Positions 28,065 to 37,900 of a DNA stretch of 64,000 nucleotides are shown here, piece by piece. The notes beneath the pieces were generated by a model. It was not told where the DNA came from. It made no database searches and saw only the letters and a list, made by a program, of their open reading frames with translations. Positions within the stretch are counted from its first letter, which is position 1. The number at the start of each line of letters is the position of its first letter. The stretch is from Bacteroides reticulotermitis JCM 10512 (GTDB taxonomy: Bacteria; Bacteroidota; Bacteroidia; Bacteroidales; Bacteroidaceae). Made by a program: the position numbers and the translations under genes. Location: positions 95,746 through 159,745 of the forward strand of contig NZ_BAIV01000010.1 in assembly GCF_000517545.1 (NCBI RefSeq), read 5' to 3'.

Positions 28065-31000
28065 ATGGATGAACCAAAGAAAAAGTACAGGCCTAAACGG
28101 AAATTGGGAGTACTTTTGCTAATGCTGTGTTCTACTCTTTTTGCTTTAGGACAACAAACTACTATTGTTGGAAAAGTAATGGATGAGTCGGGATTACCTG
28201 TTATTGGAGCTACTGTACAAGTGAAAGGAACCTCTGCTGGGACTATAACAGATGTAGATGGAAACTTTAAGACAGTAGTGAAAGATGTGAAAACAACTGT
28301 ACTTATTACATCTTTTGTGGGCTACGAAACACAGGAAGTTTCTTTAAAAGGCAGACTCTCTGTGACAATCGTTTTGGTTGAGGCCTTTAATGAGCTACAG
28401 GAAGTTACCGTGGTAGCTTATGGAACACAAAAAAAGGAAACGCTTACAGGAGCTATCTCTTCTGTGAAAACAGCGGATTTACTACAGTCACCCAATGCGA
28501 GTATTGCTAACTCTTTAGCAGGAAAAATAACGGGTCTTTCATCTGTTCAAAGTAGTGGGCAGCCGGGAGCGGAAGATCCTAAGATATTTATTCGCGGTGT
28601 TGGGTCTTTGACAGAAGGTGGAGCTTCGCCTTTGATACTTGTTGATGGTGTTGAACGTAGCTTTTTCCAAATGGACCCCAATGAAATAGAAAATGTTACC
28701 ATCCTGAAGGATGCTTCCGCTACAGCAGTTTTTGGGGTGCGTGGTGCCAATGGAGTAGTTCTGGTTACTACCCGGCGTGGTGAAGAAGGAAAAGCACGCA
28801 TTTCGATCAACTCTTCAGTTGGTGTTCAGATGTCTACACGAACACTTGATATGGCAGATAGCTATACGTATGCATCGTCCTATAATGAATTGCAACGTAA
28901 TGACGGAAGAAAAGAAACATTTGACGCATATTCTTTGAAGCGTTTTGAGCTTGGGGATGAGCCTATTATGTATCCGAATATCAAATGGCGTGATTATATG
29001 ACTAATAAAGCAGCTATACAAACTCAGCATAACCTGAATATTACGGGAGGTACCAAGAGTGTGCGTTATTTTATTTCATTAGGCTATCTCTATCAGGATG
29101 GTTTGTTTAAAGATTTCGGACAGGATAACCTCGGTTATAAGTATAATCGTTATAACTATCGCGCAAATTTAGATTTGGACATAACAAAATCCACCGTTTT
29201 AAAAATGGGTATTGGTGGAATTGTTGGCGATAAAATGGAACCAACTAATAAAGATATCTGGAAATCTATAAATTGGTCACAGCCATTTAGCAGTGCCGGT
29301 GTCATCGATGGGTACTCTGTTATTACTCAACCACGGTATCAGGATATTAAGATGCTCGATCCGATTGCCAGTTATTATGGTTGTGGCTATAATAAAACGA
29401 TCGCTAATACGATGAACCTTGATTTACATTTAGTTCAGAATCTTGATTTCTTTACTAAAGGTTTGTCGGTAGAAGTAAAAGGAGCCTATAATACTGACTA
29501 TTCTTTTATAAAAAAGAGGAAAGGAAGCGTAGAATCCTATATAGCTTATTATCAGTCGGAGTTGGAGGAATTGGGCTTGACTGTTGAGGATCCAAATTTC
29601 AATAAAGAACTTGTTTATCAAATTTCAGGAGCAAATTCTAAATTGGGATATGAAGAAGATGTAGATCGTGGACGCAACTGGTATTTTGAAACGAGTGTAC
29701 GCTATAACCGTAAGTTTGGAAATCATAATGTGGGTGGTTTATTACTCTATAATCAAAATAAGAGATATTATCCTAGTCAGTTCGGATATATACCTACAGC
29801 TTATGTTGGATTAGTCGGTCGTGCAACGTATGATTATAAATCTCGCTATATGGCGGAATTCAATATTGGTTATAACGGTTCGGAGAATTTCGCTCCAGAT
29901 AAACGCTTTGGTACTTTCCCCGCTTTGTCTTTGGGATATATTATATCGGAAGAGAGTTTCATGAAAAATCAGCAGGTTTTTGATTTCTTGAAATTGCGAG
30001 CTTCTGTAGGTTTAGTTGGGAATGATAATATGAATGATAACCGATATCTCTACTTGCCGAATAGTTACGATGTGGATAAGCTTGGCAGTGTTGATGGTGA
30101 ATGGAAGAACTACCACTGGGGGTACAATTTTGGATTCCAAAATTCGACTCCATTGAAAGGAGCTGTTGAGAATCGACTGGGAAATCCTAATGTAACTTGG
30201 GAAACAGCTTTAAAGCAGAACTATGGTGTTGATATGAACTTCTTAAGCAATCGTTTGAGGGTTAAATTAGACTTTTTCCGTGAAGATCGTAAGGACATCT
30301 TGATTGCTCGGCAGACTATTCCTCTTCTGACCGCGTTGACATCTAAATTACTCCCTGTAGTCAATATGGGTAAGGTCGAGAATAAAGGATATGAAGTTGA
30401 AGTGAATTGGAATGATAAGGTAGGAGGGAATTTTGATTACTATGTAAATGCCAATATGTCTTATTCGAAAAATAAGATCAAATTTCAGGATGAAGTAGAG
30501 CCTAATGAGACTTATTTGTGGCGTACCGGCCAGCCGGTAGGTTCTATTTTCGGTTATGTTGCTGAAGGATTCTATGCGAAAGATGATTTCATAGATGAAA
30601 AACTGAAAGATGGGCTTCCGGTACCAAAGATATCTGTACAGCCAGGTGATGTGAAATACAAGGATTTGAATGAAGATGGTCTAATAAATGAAAATGATCA
30701 GAAAAATATAGGATATCCCACTCGACCTAACTACGTCTTTGGACTGAATTTTGGCGCAAACTATAAAGGCTTCTTCTTTTCAATGAATTGGACGGGGGCT
30801 GCGCAACGTTCTTTAGTGTTGTCGGAGTCTTTTCGTAGACCATTCAATGGAGAATCTCGTGGCTTGATGCAGTATCATGTAGATCATCGTTGGACTGAGG
30901 AGACAGCTGGTACGGCCACGCAACCTCGCTTCTCATTTAATAACGATAGTTATAACTATATGACATCTACGCTATGGGTAAAGAATGGATCTTATTTGAA

Positions 31001-31211
31001 ATTGAAGAACTTGACATTGGGGTATAACTTTACAGGATACCCAACCTTGAAAAAAATAGGTATCAGTCAGTTGGGATTGAAGTTTACTGCTTACAACTTA
31101 CTGACATTTGATCATTTTGGTATAATGGACCCTGAGTCGAATCCAAATCAATACAATGATACTTATCCTGTTGTGAAAATTTTCAATTTAGGTGTTAATC
31201 TAACTTTCTAA
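28065..31211 (+). CDS. susC: SusC-like TonB-dependent transporter, PUL2 first pair
   Basis: A 1,048-residue outer-membrane importer, intact. It has an N-terminal signal (with a basic MDEPKKKYRPKRK lead), a carboxypeptidase-regulatory-like domain (GLPVIGATVQVKGTSAGTI), a TonB-box region near EVTVVAYGTQKKE, a plug (PLILVDGVERSFFQM, ILKDASATAVFGVRGANG) and a beta-barrel ending NLGVNLTF. It pairs with the susD 10 bp downstream. By eye the gene is more A/T-rich than its PUL1 counterpart. Confidence 0.95.
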   Translation: MDEPKKKYRPKRKLGVLLLMLCSTLFALGQQTTIVGKVMDESGLPVIGATVQVKGTSAGTITDVDGNFKTVVKDVKTTVLITSFVGYETQEVSLKGRLSVTIVLVEAFNELQEVTVVAYGTQKKETLTGAISSVKTADLLQSPNASIANSLAGKITGLSSVQSSGQPGAEDPKIFIRGVGSLTEGGASPLILVDGVERSFFQMDPNEIENVTILKDASATAVFGVRGANGVVLVTTRRGEEGKARISINSSVGVQMSTRTLDMADSYTYASSYNELQRNDGRKETFDAYSLKRFELGDEPIMYPNIKWRDYMTNKAAIQTQHNLNITGGTKSVRYFISLGYLYQDGLFKDFGQDNLGYKYNRYNYRANLDLDITKSTVLKMGIGGIVGDKMEPTNKDIWKSINWSQPFSSAGVIDGYSVITQPRYQDIKMLDPIASYYGCGYNKTIANTMNLDLHLVQNLDFFTKGLSVEVKGAYNTDYSFIKKRKGSVESYIAYYQSELEELGLTVEDPNFNKELVYQISGANSKLGYEEDVDRGRNWYFETSVRYNRKFGNHNVGGLLLYNQNKRYYPSQFGYIPTAYVGLVGRATYDYKSRYMAEFNIGYNGSENFAPDKRFGTFPALSLGYIISEESFMKNQQVFDFLKLRASVGLVGNDNMNDNRYLYLPNSYDVDKLGSVDGEWKNYHWGYNFGFQNSTPLKGAVENRLGNPNVTWETALKQNYGVDMNFLSNRLRVKLDFFREDRKDILIARQTIPLLTALTSKLLPVVNMGKVENKGYEVEVNWNDKVGGNFDYYVNANMSYSKNKIKFQDEVEPNETYLWRTGQPVGSIFGYVAEGFYAKDDFIDEKLKDGLPVPKISVQPGDVKYKDLNEDGLINENDQKNIGYPTRPNYVFGLNFGANYKGFFFSMNWTGAAQRSLVLSESFRRPFNGESRGLMQYHVDHRWTEETAGTATQPRFSFNNDSYNYMTSTLWVKNGSYLKLKNLTLGYNFTGYPTLKKIGISQLGLKFTAYNLLTFDHFGIMDPESNPNQYNDTYPVVKIFNLGVNLTF

Positions 31212-31221
31212 AAAGTCTATT

Positions 31222-33037
31222 ATGAATAAGTATACAAAAACGATAATTTTATCATCGTTACTTTTTATAGGTTGTGACGATTTTAAATTTGGGAATAGTT
31301 TCTTAGAGAAACCTTTAAGTGATGAAATGAATATCGATAGCGTATATTCTAAAAAAGTATATGCAGAGCAAGCATTAGCGCAAGCCTATCATTCATTACC
31401 TGATTTTTTACCTCATGCAAATCGGTTATCTTGGGGAGTGATAGAGTCAATAACAGACTTGGCAGACATGCTTAAAAGTGGTGGTTCAGCTTATCATAAA
31501 GGTGCTGTGTCAGCAGATGAGTCTACTACTTCTGCTTATAGCCTTCTGTATAATGAGGCACATGGCGAATTCTCTGCAACCTATGGCATTCGGCAAGCTA
31601 TATTTATCTTGAAAATGTAGATCGTGTGCCTGATATGACTGCGGAAGAGAAAAAGGTACGCAAAGGTGAGGCTAAAATGATCATAGCTTATCATTATGTA
31701 CAAATGCTTCGTAATCTGGGTGGTATGCCTTGGATAGATCATGCTTACAAACCGGAAGATGATGTGCGCATGTCTCGTATGACTATTGAAGAAACTGTTG
31801 AGAAAATATGTGGCTTGATTGATGAAGCGGCCGGTATGCTACCTTGGGGAGTTAATGCGGCGGATGATGGACGTATGACTGCTGCAGGTGCTTTAGCTTT
31901 AAAATCACGATTATTATTGTTTGCGGCGAGCCTCTTTTCAATAATGATAAGCCGTATAGAGATGGAGAAGCGGCGAATTTGCGTTTTGTATGGTATGGGA
32001 ATAAGTCAGATTCCCGTTGGCAGGATGCTTTGAATGCCGGATTAGACTTCTTACGTAAAAATAAACAAAATGGAGAGTTATATAAACTAGTTGATACAGG
32101 AGATCCTCGTAAAGACTTTTGTTCGGGATATTTTGACCGATACAATCACGAGGTTCTGATTGCTAGTCATCGTTGGATTAAGTGGGATCTAAATTCCAAG
32201 TCCCTTGCGCAGATTCGATATTTGGTGTGTAGTCCGAGTTTGAATTATGCAGATATGTTTCCAATGAAAAATGGAGAAGACTTCGATTGGAATAATGCCG
32301 AACACCGTAAATGTCCGTTTTTTAATGAGAAAGGAGAAATGGTACGTGACCCGCGCTTATATGAGACACTTATTGTAACAGGAGATAAATTCTGGGGACG
32401 CAAAGCTGAAATTTATAAAGGTGGTCGTGAACAGCCACAGTTTATGGGCGGTGGACAGAATTGGCGTTGGGGATCTATGGGCTACACTGGAATGGGACAG
32501 CGTAAACATACCCAAGATCATAATAATGAATTGAATGGCAAGTATTATCAATGTCCTTTATTACGCTTGTCGGAAGTTTATTTGAATATTGCTGAAGCAA
32601 TGAATGAAACGGGAAAGGCGACAACCACAGATGAATTCGGACGAGATGCGTATGACTATGTGCAGTTAGTTCGTGATCGGTTGGATATGCCGGGATTGGA
32701 TCGTGATAAAATAACTCCGGGTGTATCTTTACGGGAAGCGATATTGAGAGAGCGTGCATTGGAATTTGGTTATGAAGAGGTACGTTACTATGATATCGTT
32801 CGTTGGATGCGTAAGGATTTTTTAGATGTTCCACTTCGACGTTTGGAAACCTATCCTTTAGATCCGAGTGACACTACTACCCCGGTAGAAAAAAGACTAT
32901 TTACTTATGAGATAAAAGAAGGAATGATAAATAAACGTACATGGGTTGAGCAGTGGGATAACCGTTACTACTTATGTCCACTTCCTTTGGCTGAAATAAA
33001 TAAGAAATATGGATTAATCCAAAATCCGGGTTGGTAA
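31222..33037 (+). CDS. susD: SusD/RagB-like lipoprotein, PUL2 first pair, two frameshifts
   Basis: A surface glycan-binding lipoprotein (signal ending at LLFIGC) read in three frames. The first break is near 31589, where one base is missing between RQA and YIYLENVDR. The second is near 31929, where CC stands for an expected CCC in FAASPLFNN. With both restored the protein is about 605 residues. SusD blocks are present: GEAKMIIAYHYVQML in frame 2, and RERALEFGYEEVRYYDIVRWM with PLPLAEINKKYGL in frame 3. The lesions match the single-base pattern seen across the window. Partner of the SusC just upstream. Confidence 0.85.
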
Positions 33038-33069
33038 CAATTGACTGTTAATTTAGAACATGAAATAAG

Positions 33070-36069
33070 ATGAATATAAAATATATTTCGATATTAGGCA
33101 TTGCGGGATTATTTTCTATCTCGACAATGGCACAGCAGACAATAACTGGCACCATCAAAAATCGACAAGAAGTTCCTGTCCTCGGAGCAACAGTCTCAGT
33201 AGTTGGTGACCCTGCAAAGAAAGTTATAACTGATGAAAACGGGGCATTCTCTATTGAAGCTGAAAAAGGAGATTACATAGAGATAATATATGCCGATGAC
33301 AAAAGCAAACGTGTATGGATCACAAATAAAGTGATGAATATTAGTCTTGCGGAACTAGATCTATTGGTTGATAATCGAGGCGTTTATCGCACGGGTTCGA
33401 ATCAGACTCAGTCTATTTCTACGATATCGAGTGATGAGTTCTTAAAGAATTCAACACCGAATTTTAGTAATTCACTATATGGATTAATACCCGGTTTAAT
33501 GGTGATGCAAAATACCGGCTGGACTGATAATGCAGAATTAATGGTGCGTGGAGGTGGCTCGCTTACCGGTAAGAATCCATTGATTGTGGTAGACGGTATT
33601 CCTCGTGATTTGAGTTACTTGAATTTAATAGAAGTAGAAACGGTTTCTGTTTTGAAAGATGGCGCCGCAACTGCCTTGTGGGGTACTCGTGGAGCCAATG
33701 GCGTTGTTATAATTACAACTAAGCGTGGTCAATATCAGCAACGAGATATTGATATTAATTACACATACGGTATTGGTTTGCCAATAAACCAACCGGAATT
33801 TGCTGATGGCTATACGTATGCTACAATGAAAAATGAGGCTTTACATAATGACGGATTGCCTCTGCAATATGATAAAGCGGCGTTAGATGCTTTTAGAAAT
33901 GGAACTAATACAGATTTATTCTCCAATACAGATTGGCAGAAAGAAGCATTGAGAAAACATTCTATTAATAACCAACTTAATATAGTTTTTAGAGGAGGAG
34001 GTAATAAAGTACGTTACTACAGTGCTATTAACTATAAAAATGATTATGGTATCTTAAATAAAGAATTGGCTGAATTTTCAGAACGCTATAATTCTCAGAT
34101 GAAGAAATATGATTTAAATGCACGTATGAACCTAGATGTTGATGTGACTCCGTATACGAGAGCAAGTGTGTCAATGTTTGGGCTATTGCGTGAAGAAAAT
34201 CGTCCGAATACATCTGAAACGGAGATGTTCTCAGCTTTATATCATGTGCCTTCTGCTGCATTCCCCATGCGTACTAGTACTAATATGTGGGGAAGTAATT
34301 ATCTGTTCCAGAAAAATCCGATAGCTCAAATAGCTGATATTGGTTACTATAAAACAAATAGACGACTACTTCAGTCCAATCTGAAAATTTATCAGGATTT
34401 ATCGTTAATAACAAAAGGATTGCGTGTAGAATTGGGCGTAGCTTATGATAATGATGCTGTTTTTAGAGAAACAGGTGAAAAAAGCTATGCATATGAAGTA
34501 AATACTCCTATTTTATTAGAAACAGGAATGTTTGAAGGGTCAAAGGAAACATTTGGTGATGATAGTGCTTTGTCAATATCCAATAATGGTTTAAGCAGCC
34601 AGTTCATTCGTACAGTTCTTGATGGCAAGTTAATATATGATCGTGCATTTGGTATGCATGCTATAAATGGAACTGTGCAATATAGTCAGGAGTCCTATGT
34701 CCCTATGGGAAGAAATAATACACGTAAGAGACAGTCTTATGTTTTCACGGGTGGCTATAACTATGCTAATAAATATCTGGTAGATGTAGTTGTCAACCAG
34801 AGTGGAACGAGTGTCTTGAGCAATGGTGATAAATATCGCACTTATCCGGCTGTTTCGGCAGCATGGGTTTTGTCGAATGAGAAGTTCCTGCAAAGTTCAC
34901 TACTGGATTATCTGAAGATACGTGCATCTTGGGGGCGCTCAGGAAATGATAATATCGATTATGATTTAGATGAACGGTATTGGGTTGACGCTCCGGGGTT
35001 CCTAATTCAGAATCCTCCTATCAATCCGGCTAATAGTGGTGGATTGATTCCTGGTACGTTGCCTATTTCCAACTTGACTATTGAAAGAGCTGAAAAGTAT
35101 AATGTCGGTATTGATGCACAGTTCTTGAAGAGACTCTCTCTTACGGCTGACTTGTTTTGGGATAAACGGAAGGATATGTTGGTTAATAGCAGTAATTTGT
35201 ATTCTGAGGTTATCGGTACAGGTGTGCCACAGCAAAATATAGGGCGTATGAATTCTAAGGGATTTGATGTGTCATTGATGTGGAAGGACAATATTCGTAA
35301 AAAGTTCAACTACTATGTCGGAAGTACTTTCTCGTATTTAAAGACCGCGATTGAGGAGAACGGTGAAGGATACCAACCTTATGATTATTTGTATAGAAAA
35401 GGAAAGCCTTATGGGCAATGTTACGGTTTGGAGGCTATCGGATATTTCAGAGATCAGTCAGATATTGAAGACAGCCCCAAGCAGGTGTTTTCAGAAGTCC
35501 GTCCGGGTGATATAAAGTATAAAGATCAGAATGGAGATGGCCGTATTGACCAGTATGATGAGATTGCAATTGGACATTCAACATTAGTCCCAGGAATTTA
35601 CTATGGCATTAATCTTGGTTTTGAGTATAAAGGGTTCGGTATAGATATGGTATTTCAGGGTGTTGGAAAATACAGTCGTATGCTGAATGTGCAAAGTGTA
35701 TATTGGCCCTTACGTAATAACAACAGCAATATATCCACTTGGTATTTGAAGGATAAAATTCGTTGGACGGAGGAAACCAGAGACATTGCCAATGCTCCTC
35801 GTTTGACGACTCTAGATAATGCTAACAATTTCCGTAATAGTACCCAGTGGTTGACAAATGGAGCTTATTTTAAATTACGTAATTTGAATGTTTATTATAA
35901 TTTGCCTCAGAAGTGGGCAAATGCAATGAAAATGGATAAGTGTCAGGTTTATTTAAGAGGTAATAACCTATTCTCTTTGGATCATGTGAAATACATGAAC
36001 AGTGAAGATCTTTCAATAAACTATCCTGATATGACCTCACTTTATGTGGGCGTGAATATTAATTTCTAA
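33070..36069 (+). CDS. susC: SusC-like TonB-dependent transporter, PUL2 second pair
   Basis: A 999-residue outer-membrane importer, intact, with a signal peptide ending at STMAQ. The regulatory-like domain (EVPVLGATVSVVGD) lacks the usual long TonB-box extension and goes quickly to the plug (NPLIVVDGIPRD, VSVLKDGAATALWGTRGANG). The barrel ends YVGVNINF. It differs clearly from the first PUL2 SusC, so the two pairs are not a recent tandem copy. Its susD partner follows after 13 bp. Confidence 0.95.
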   Translation: MNIKYISILGIAGLFSISTMAQQTITGTIKNRQEVPVLGATVSVVGDPAKKVITDENGAFSIEAEKGDYIEIIYADDKSKRVWITNKVMNISLAELDLLVDNRGVYRTGSNQTQSISTISSDEFLKNSTPNFSNSLYGLIPGLMVMQNTGWTDNAELMVRGGGSLTGKNPLIVVDGIPRDLSYLNLIEVETVSVLKDGAATALWGTRGANGVVIITTKRGQYQQRDIDINYTYGIGLPINQPEFADGYTYATMKNEALHNDGLPLQYDKAALDAFRNGTNTDLFSNTDWQKEALRKHSINNQLNIVFRGGGNKVRYYSAINYKNDYGILNKELAEFSERYNSQMKKYDLNARMNLDVDVTPYTRASVSMFGLLREENRPNTSETEMFSALYHVPSAAFPMRTSTNMWGSNYLFQKNPIAQIADIGYYKTNRRLLQSNLKIYQDLSLITKGLRVELGVAYDNDAVFRETGEKSYAYEVNTPILLETGMFEGSKETFGDDSALSISNNGLSSQFIRTVLDGKLIYDRAFGMHAINGTVQYSQESYVPMGRNNTRKRQSYVFTGGYNYANKYLVDVVVNQSGTSVLSNGDKYRTYPAVSAAWVLSNEKFLQSSLLDYLKIRASWGRSGNDNIDYDLDERYWVDAPGFLIQNPPINPANSGGLIPGTLPISNLTIERAEKYNVGIDAQFLKRLSLTADLFWDKRKDMLVNSSNLYSEVIGTGVPQQNIGRMNSKGFDVSLMWKDNIRKKFNYYVGSTFSYLKTAIEENGEGYQPYDYLYRKGKPYGQCYGLEAIGYFRDQSDIEDSPKQVFSEVRPGDIKYKDQNGDGRIDQYDEIAIGHSTLVPGIYYGINLGFEYKGFGIDMVFQGVGKYSRMLNVQSVYWPLRNNNSNISTWYLKDKIRWTEETRDIANAPRLTTLDNANNFRNSTQWLTNGAYFKLRNLNVYYNLPQKWANAMKMDKCQVYLRGNNLFSLDHVKYMNSEDLSINYPDMTSLYVGVNINF

Positions 36070-36082
36070 CATAGAAACCATT

Positions 36083-37753
36083 ATGAAAATAAAAAACATT
36101 TTAACTATATTAATAGCTTCTGTTAGCTTGTCTAGTTGCAATTATCTGGATTTTGATGAATCACAGGGGAAAACGAAAGAGGAAGCTTATGCTTATTTTG
36201 ATAATATAACTCGCATGACTTCTTCTATTTATCGCAAAATACCAGCGGATTATGGAGTGATCAGTGGAGCGCTAAGAGAGTCTGCCACAGATAATGCGGT
36301 TTTTACTTGGAACAGTAACGCCGTTTATGATATTTATTCAAACGCATGGAGTCCTTTGAATACAGTTGATAACCAGTGGGGAAGTTTCTATGAAGTGATT
36401 CACGATGCGAATTCCTTATTGGAGAATTATTCGGAAGAAAATCTGGAACGCTTTAAATGGGATAAAAGCTATAAGGATAACTTGAAAAAAGTTCAGATGT
36501 ATTTAAATGAAGTAAAAGTATTGCGTGCGCTTTATCATTTTGAGTTAGCGAAACGTTTTGGGGATATTCCTTTGATCACTCGAACGTATAGTTTAGCGGA
36601 GATAAATCACATCGAAAAAACATCGTTTGCTGATGTCATTAAGTTTGTTGTTGAGCAATGTGATGCAGTGGCTCCCGAACTACCCATTAGTCATTCCAGT
36701 TTCTTTGGTGAAACGGGGCGTGTGACTCGTGGAGCCGCTTTGGCTATTAAAGCGCGTGCTTTACTTTATGCAGCAAGCCCGCTTTTCGCAGGTGTTGGTA
36801 ATTCAGATGATAAATGGGAGGCGGCAGCTAAAGCAGCATTTGATGTTATACAATTGGGTTGTTATACTTTACCTAATATTGATGATGACCCCTTGTATGT
36901 AAAAGATGGAGGTAATTTGGTCTTGGAATCTCAACAGCTAATTTTCGAAGTTAGAGGTACTGCCAATAGTACATTTGAAGCACAGAATTTACCAATGGGC
37001 TTTGAAGGCGCAACTGGTGGAAATACTCCTACTCAGAATTTAGTGGATGATTTCGACATGTTGAATGGAGAGGCTTTTGACTGGGGGAATTCAGCACATG
37101 TGGCCAATATATACTACGATGAAAACCAGAAACAGAGTCGGGATCCTCGTTTATATTATAATGTGATCTGTAACGGAATGACTTATATGGGAACTCTTAT
37201 TGAGTCCTTAGAAGGAGGAAAGCATGGATTGCCTATCGAAGGAGCAACAATGACTGGTTACTATCTAAAGAAATTGATGAATGAAACCGTTTCACTTAAT
37301 CCTGTGAAACCTGTGAAGAAAGAACATCATTTCCCAACTTACCGTTATGCGGAAATCTTATTAAATTATGCAGAAGCTATGAATGAGTGGAAAGGTCCCG
37401 ATGCTGTAGAAGGAGACTGCACAATCTCAGCTCGAACAGCTTTGAATCAGGTACGTGCGGCTGCTAATATGCCAAACATTACGGATGTAGGACTGGATGA
37501 GTTCAGAAAGAAAGTGAGAAAAGAACGTCGCATTGAATTGGCGTTTGAAGATCATCGCTTTTGGGATATACGACGTTGGAAAACCGGCCCTGTGATTGAG
37601 AACATCTATGGTGCAAAGATGCAAAATAACATTTATAAGAAAGAATTAGTGCAGAAACGCATATGGAAAGATAAAATGTATTTGTATCCTATTCCACAGA
37701 AAGAAATGTATTTGAACGATAACTTGTCTCAAAATCCTGGTTGGAATGAATAA
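36083..37753 (+). CDS. susD: SusD/RagB-like lipoprotein, PUL2 second pair
   Basis: A 556-residue surface lipoprotein (signal ending at SLSSC), intact. SusD features: early NYLDFDES, the LRALYHFELAKRFGDIPL block near residue 150, ARALLYAASPLFAG, and the C-terminal RIELAFEDHRFWDIRRWK and PIPQKEMYLN blocks. It is the partner of the SusC immediately upstream and the last gene before the second lyase. Confidence 0.95.
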   Translation: MKIKNILTILIASVSLSSCNYLDFDESQGKTKEEAYAYFDNITRMTSSIYRKIPADYGVISGALRESATDNAVFTWNSNAVYDIYSNAWSPLNTVDNQWGSFYEVIHDANSLLENYSEENLERFKWDKSYKDNLKKVQMYLNEVKVLRALYHFELAKRFGDIPLITRTYSLAEINHIEKTSFADVIKFVVEQCDAVAPELPISHSSFFGETGRVTRGAALAIKARALLYAASPLFAGVGNSDDKWEAAAKAAFDVIQLGCYTLPNIDDDPLYVKDGGNLVLESQQLIFEVRGTANSTFEAQNLPMGFEGATGGNTPTQNLVDDFDMLNGEAFDWGNSAHVANIYYDENQKQSRDPRLYYNVICNGMTYMGTLIESLEGGKHGLPIEGATMTGYYLKKLMNETVSLNPVKPVKKEHHFPTYRYAEILLNYAEAMNEWKGPDAVEGDCTISARTALNQVRAAANMPNITDVGLDEFRKKVRKERRIELAFEDHRFWDIRRWKTGPVIENIYGAKMQNNIYKKELVQKRIWKDKMYLYPIPQKEMYLNDNLSQNPGWNE

Positions 37754-37842
37754 CTTGCATTAGTAAGAATTGATTTCAGAGGAGTATATGAATCTAATCG
37801 GAAGAACATTGTATCCGGTAGTTTTGAAATAATATAACTGAG

Positions 37843-37878
37843 AGGGTTTCTATCACGATGATGAATGATAGAAACCCT
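37843..37878 (+). repeat. 13-bp perfect hairpin before the second lyase gene
   Basis: AGGGTTTCTATCA (37843-37855) pairs with TGATAGAAACCCT (37866-37878) around a 10-base loop. It sits 22 bp upstream of the preferred lyase start and has no following T-run. It may be a processing or expression-tuning element within the operon. Confidence 0.55.
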
Positions 37879-37900
37879 ACTCAATATAAATGATAAATAT

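Noticed and set aside
33070..37753. Recent tandem duplication of the first PUL2 SusC/SusD pair
   Set aside because: The two SusC and two SusD proteins are only distantly alike over most of their lengths.
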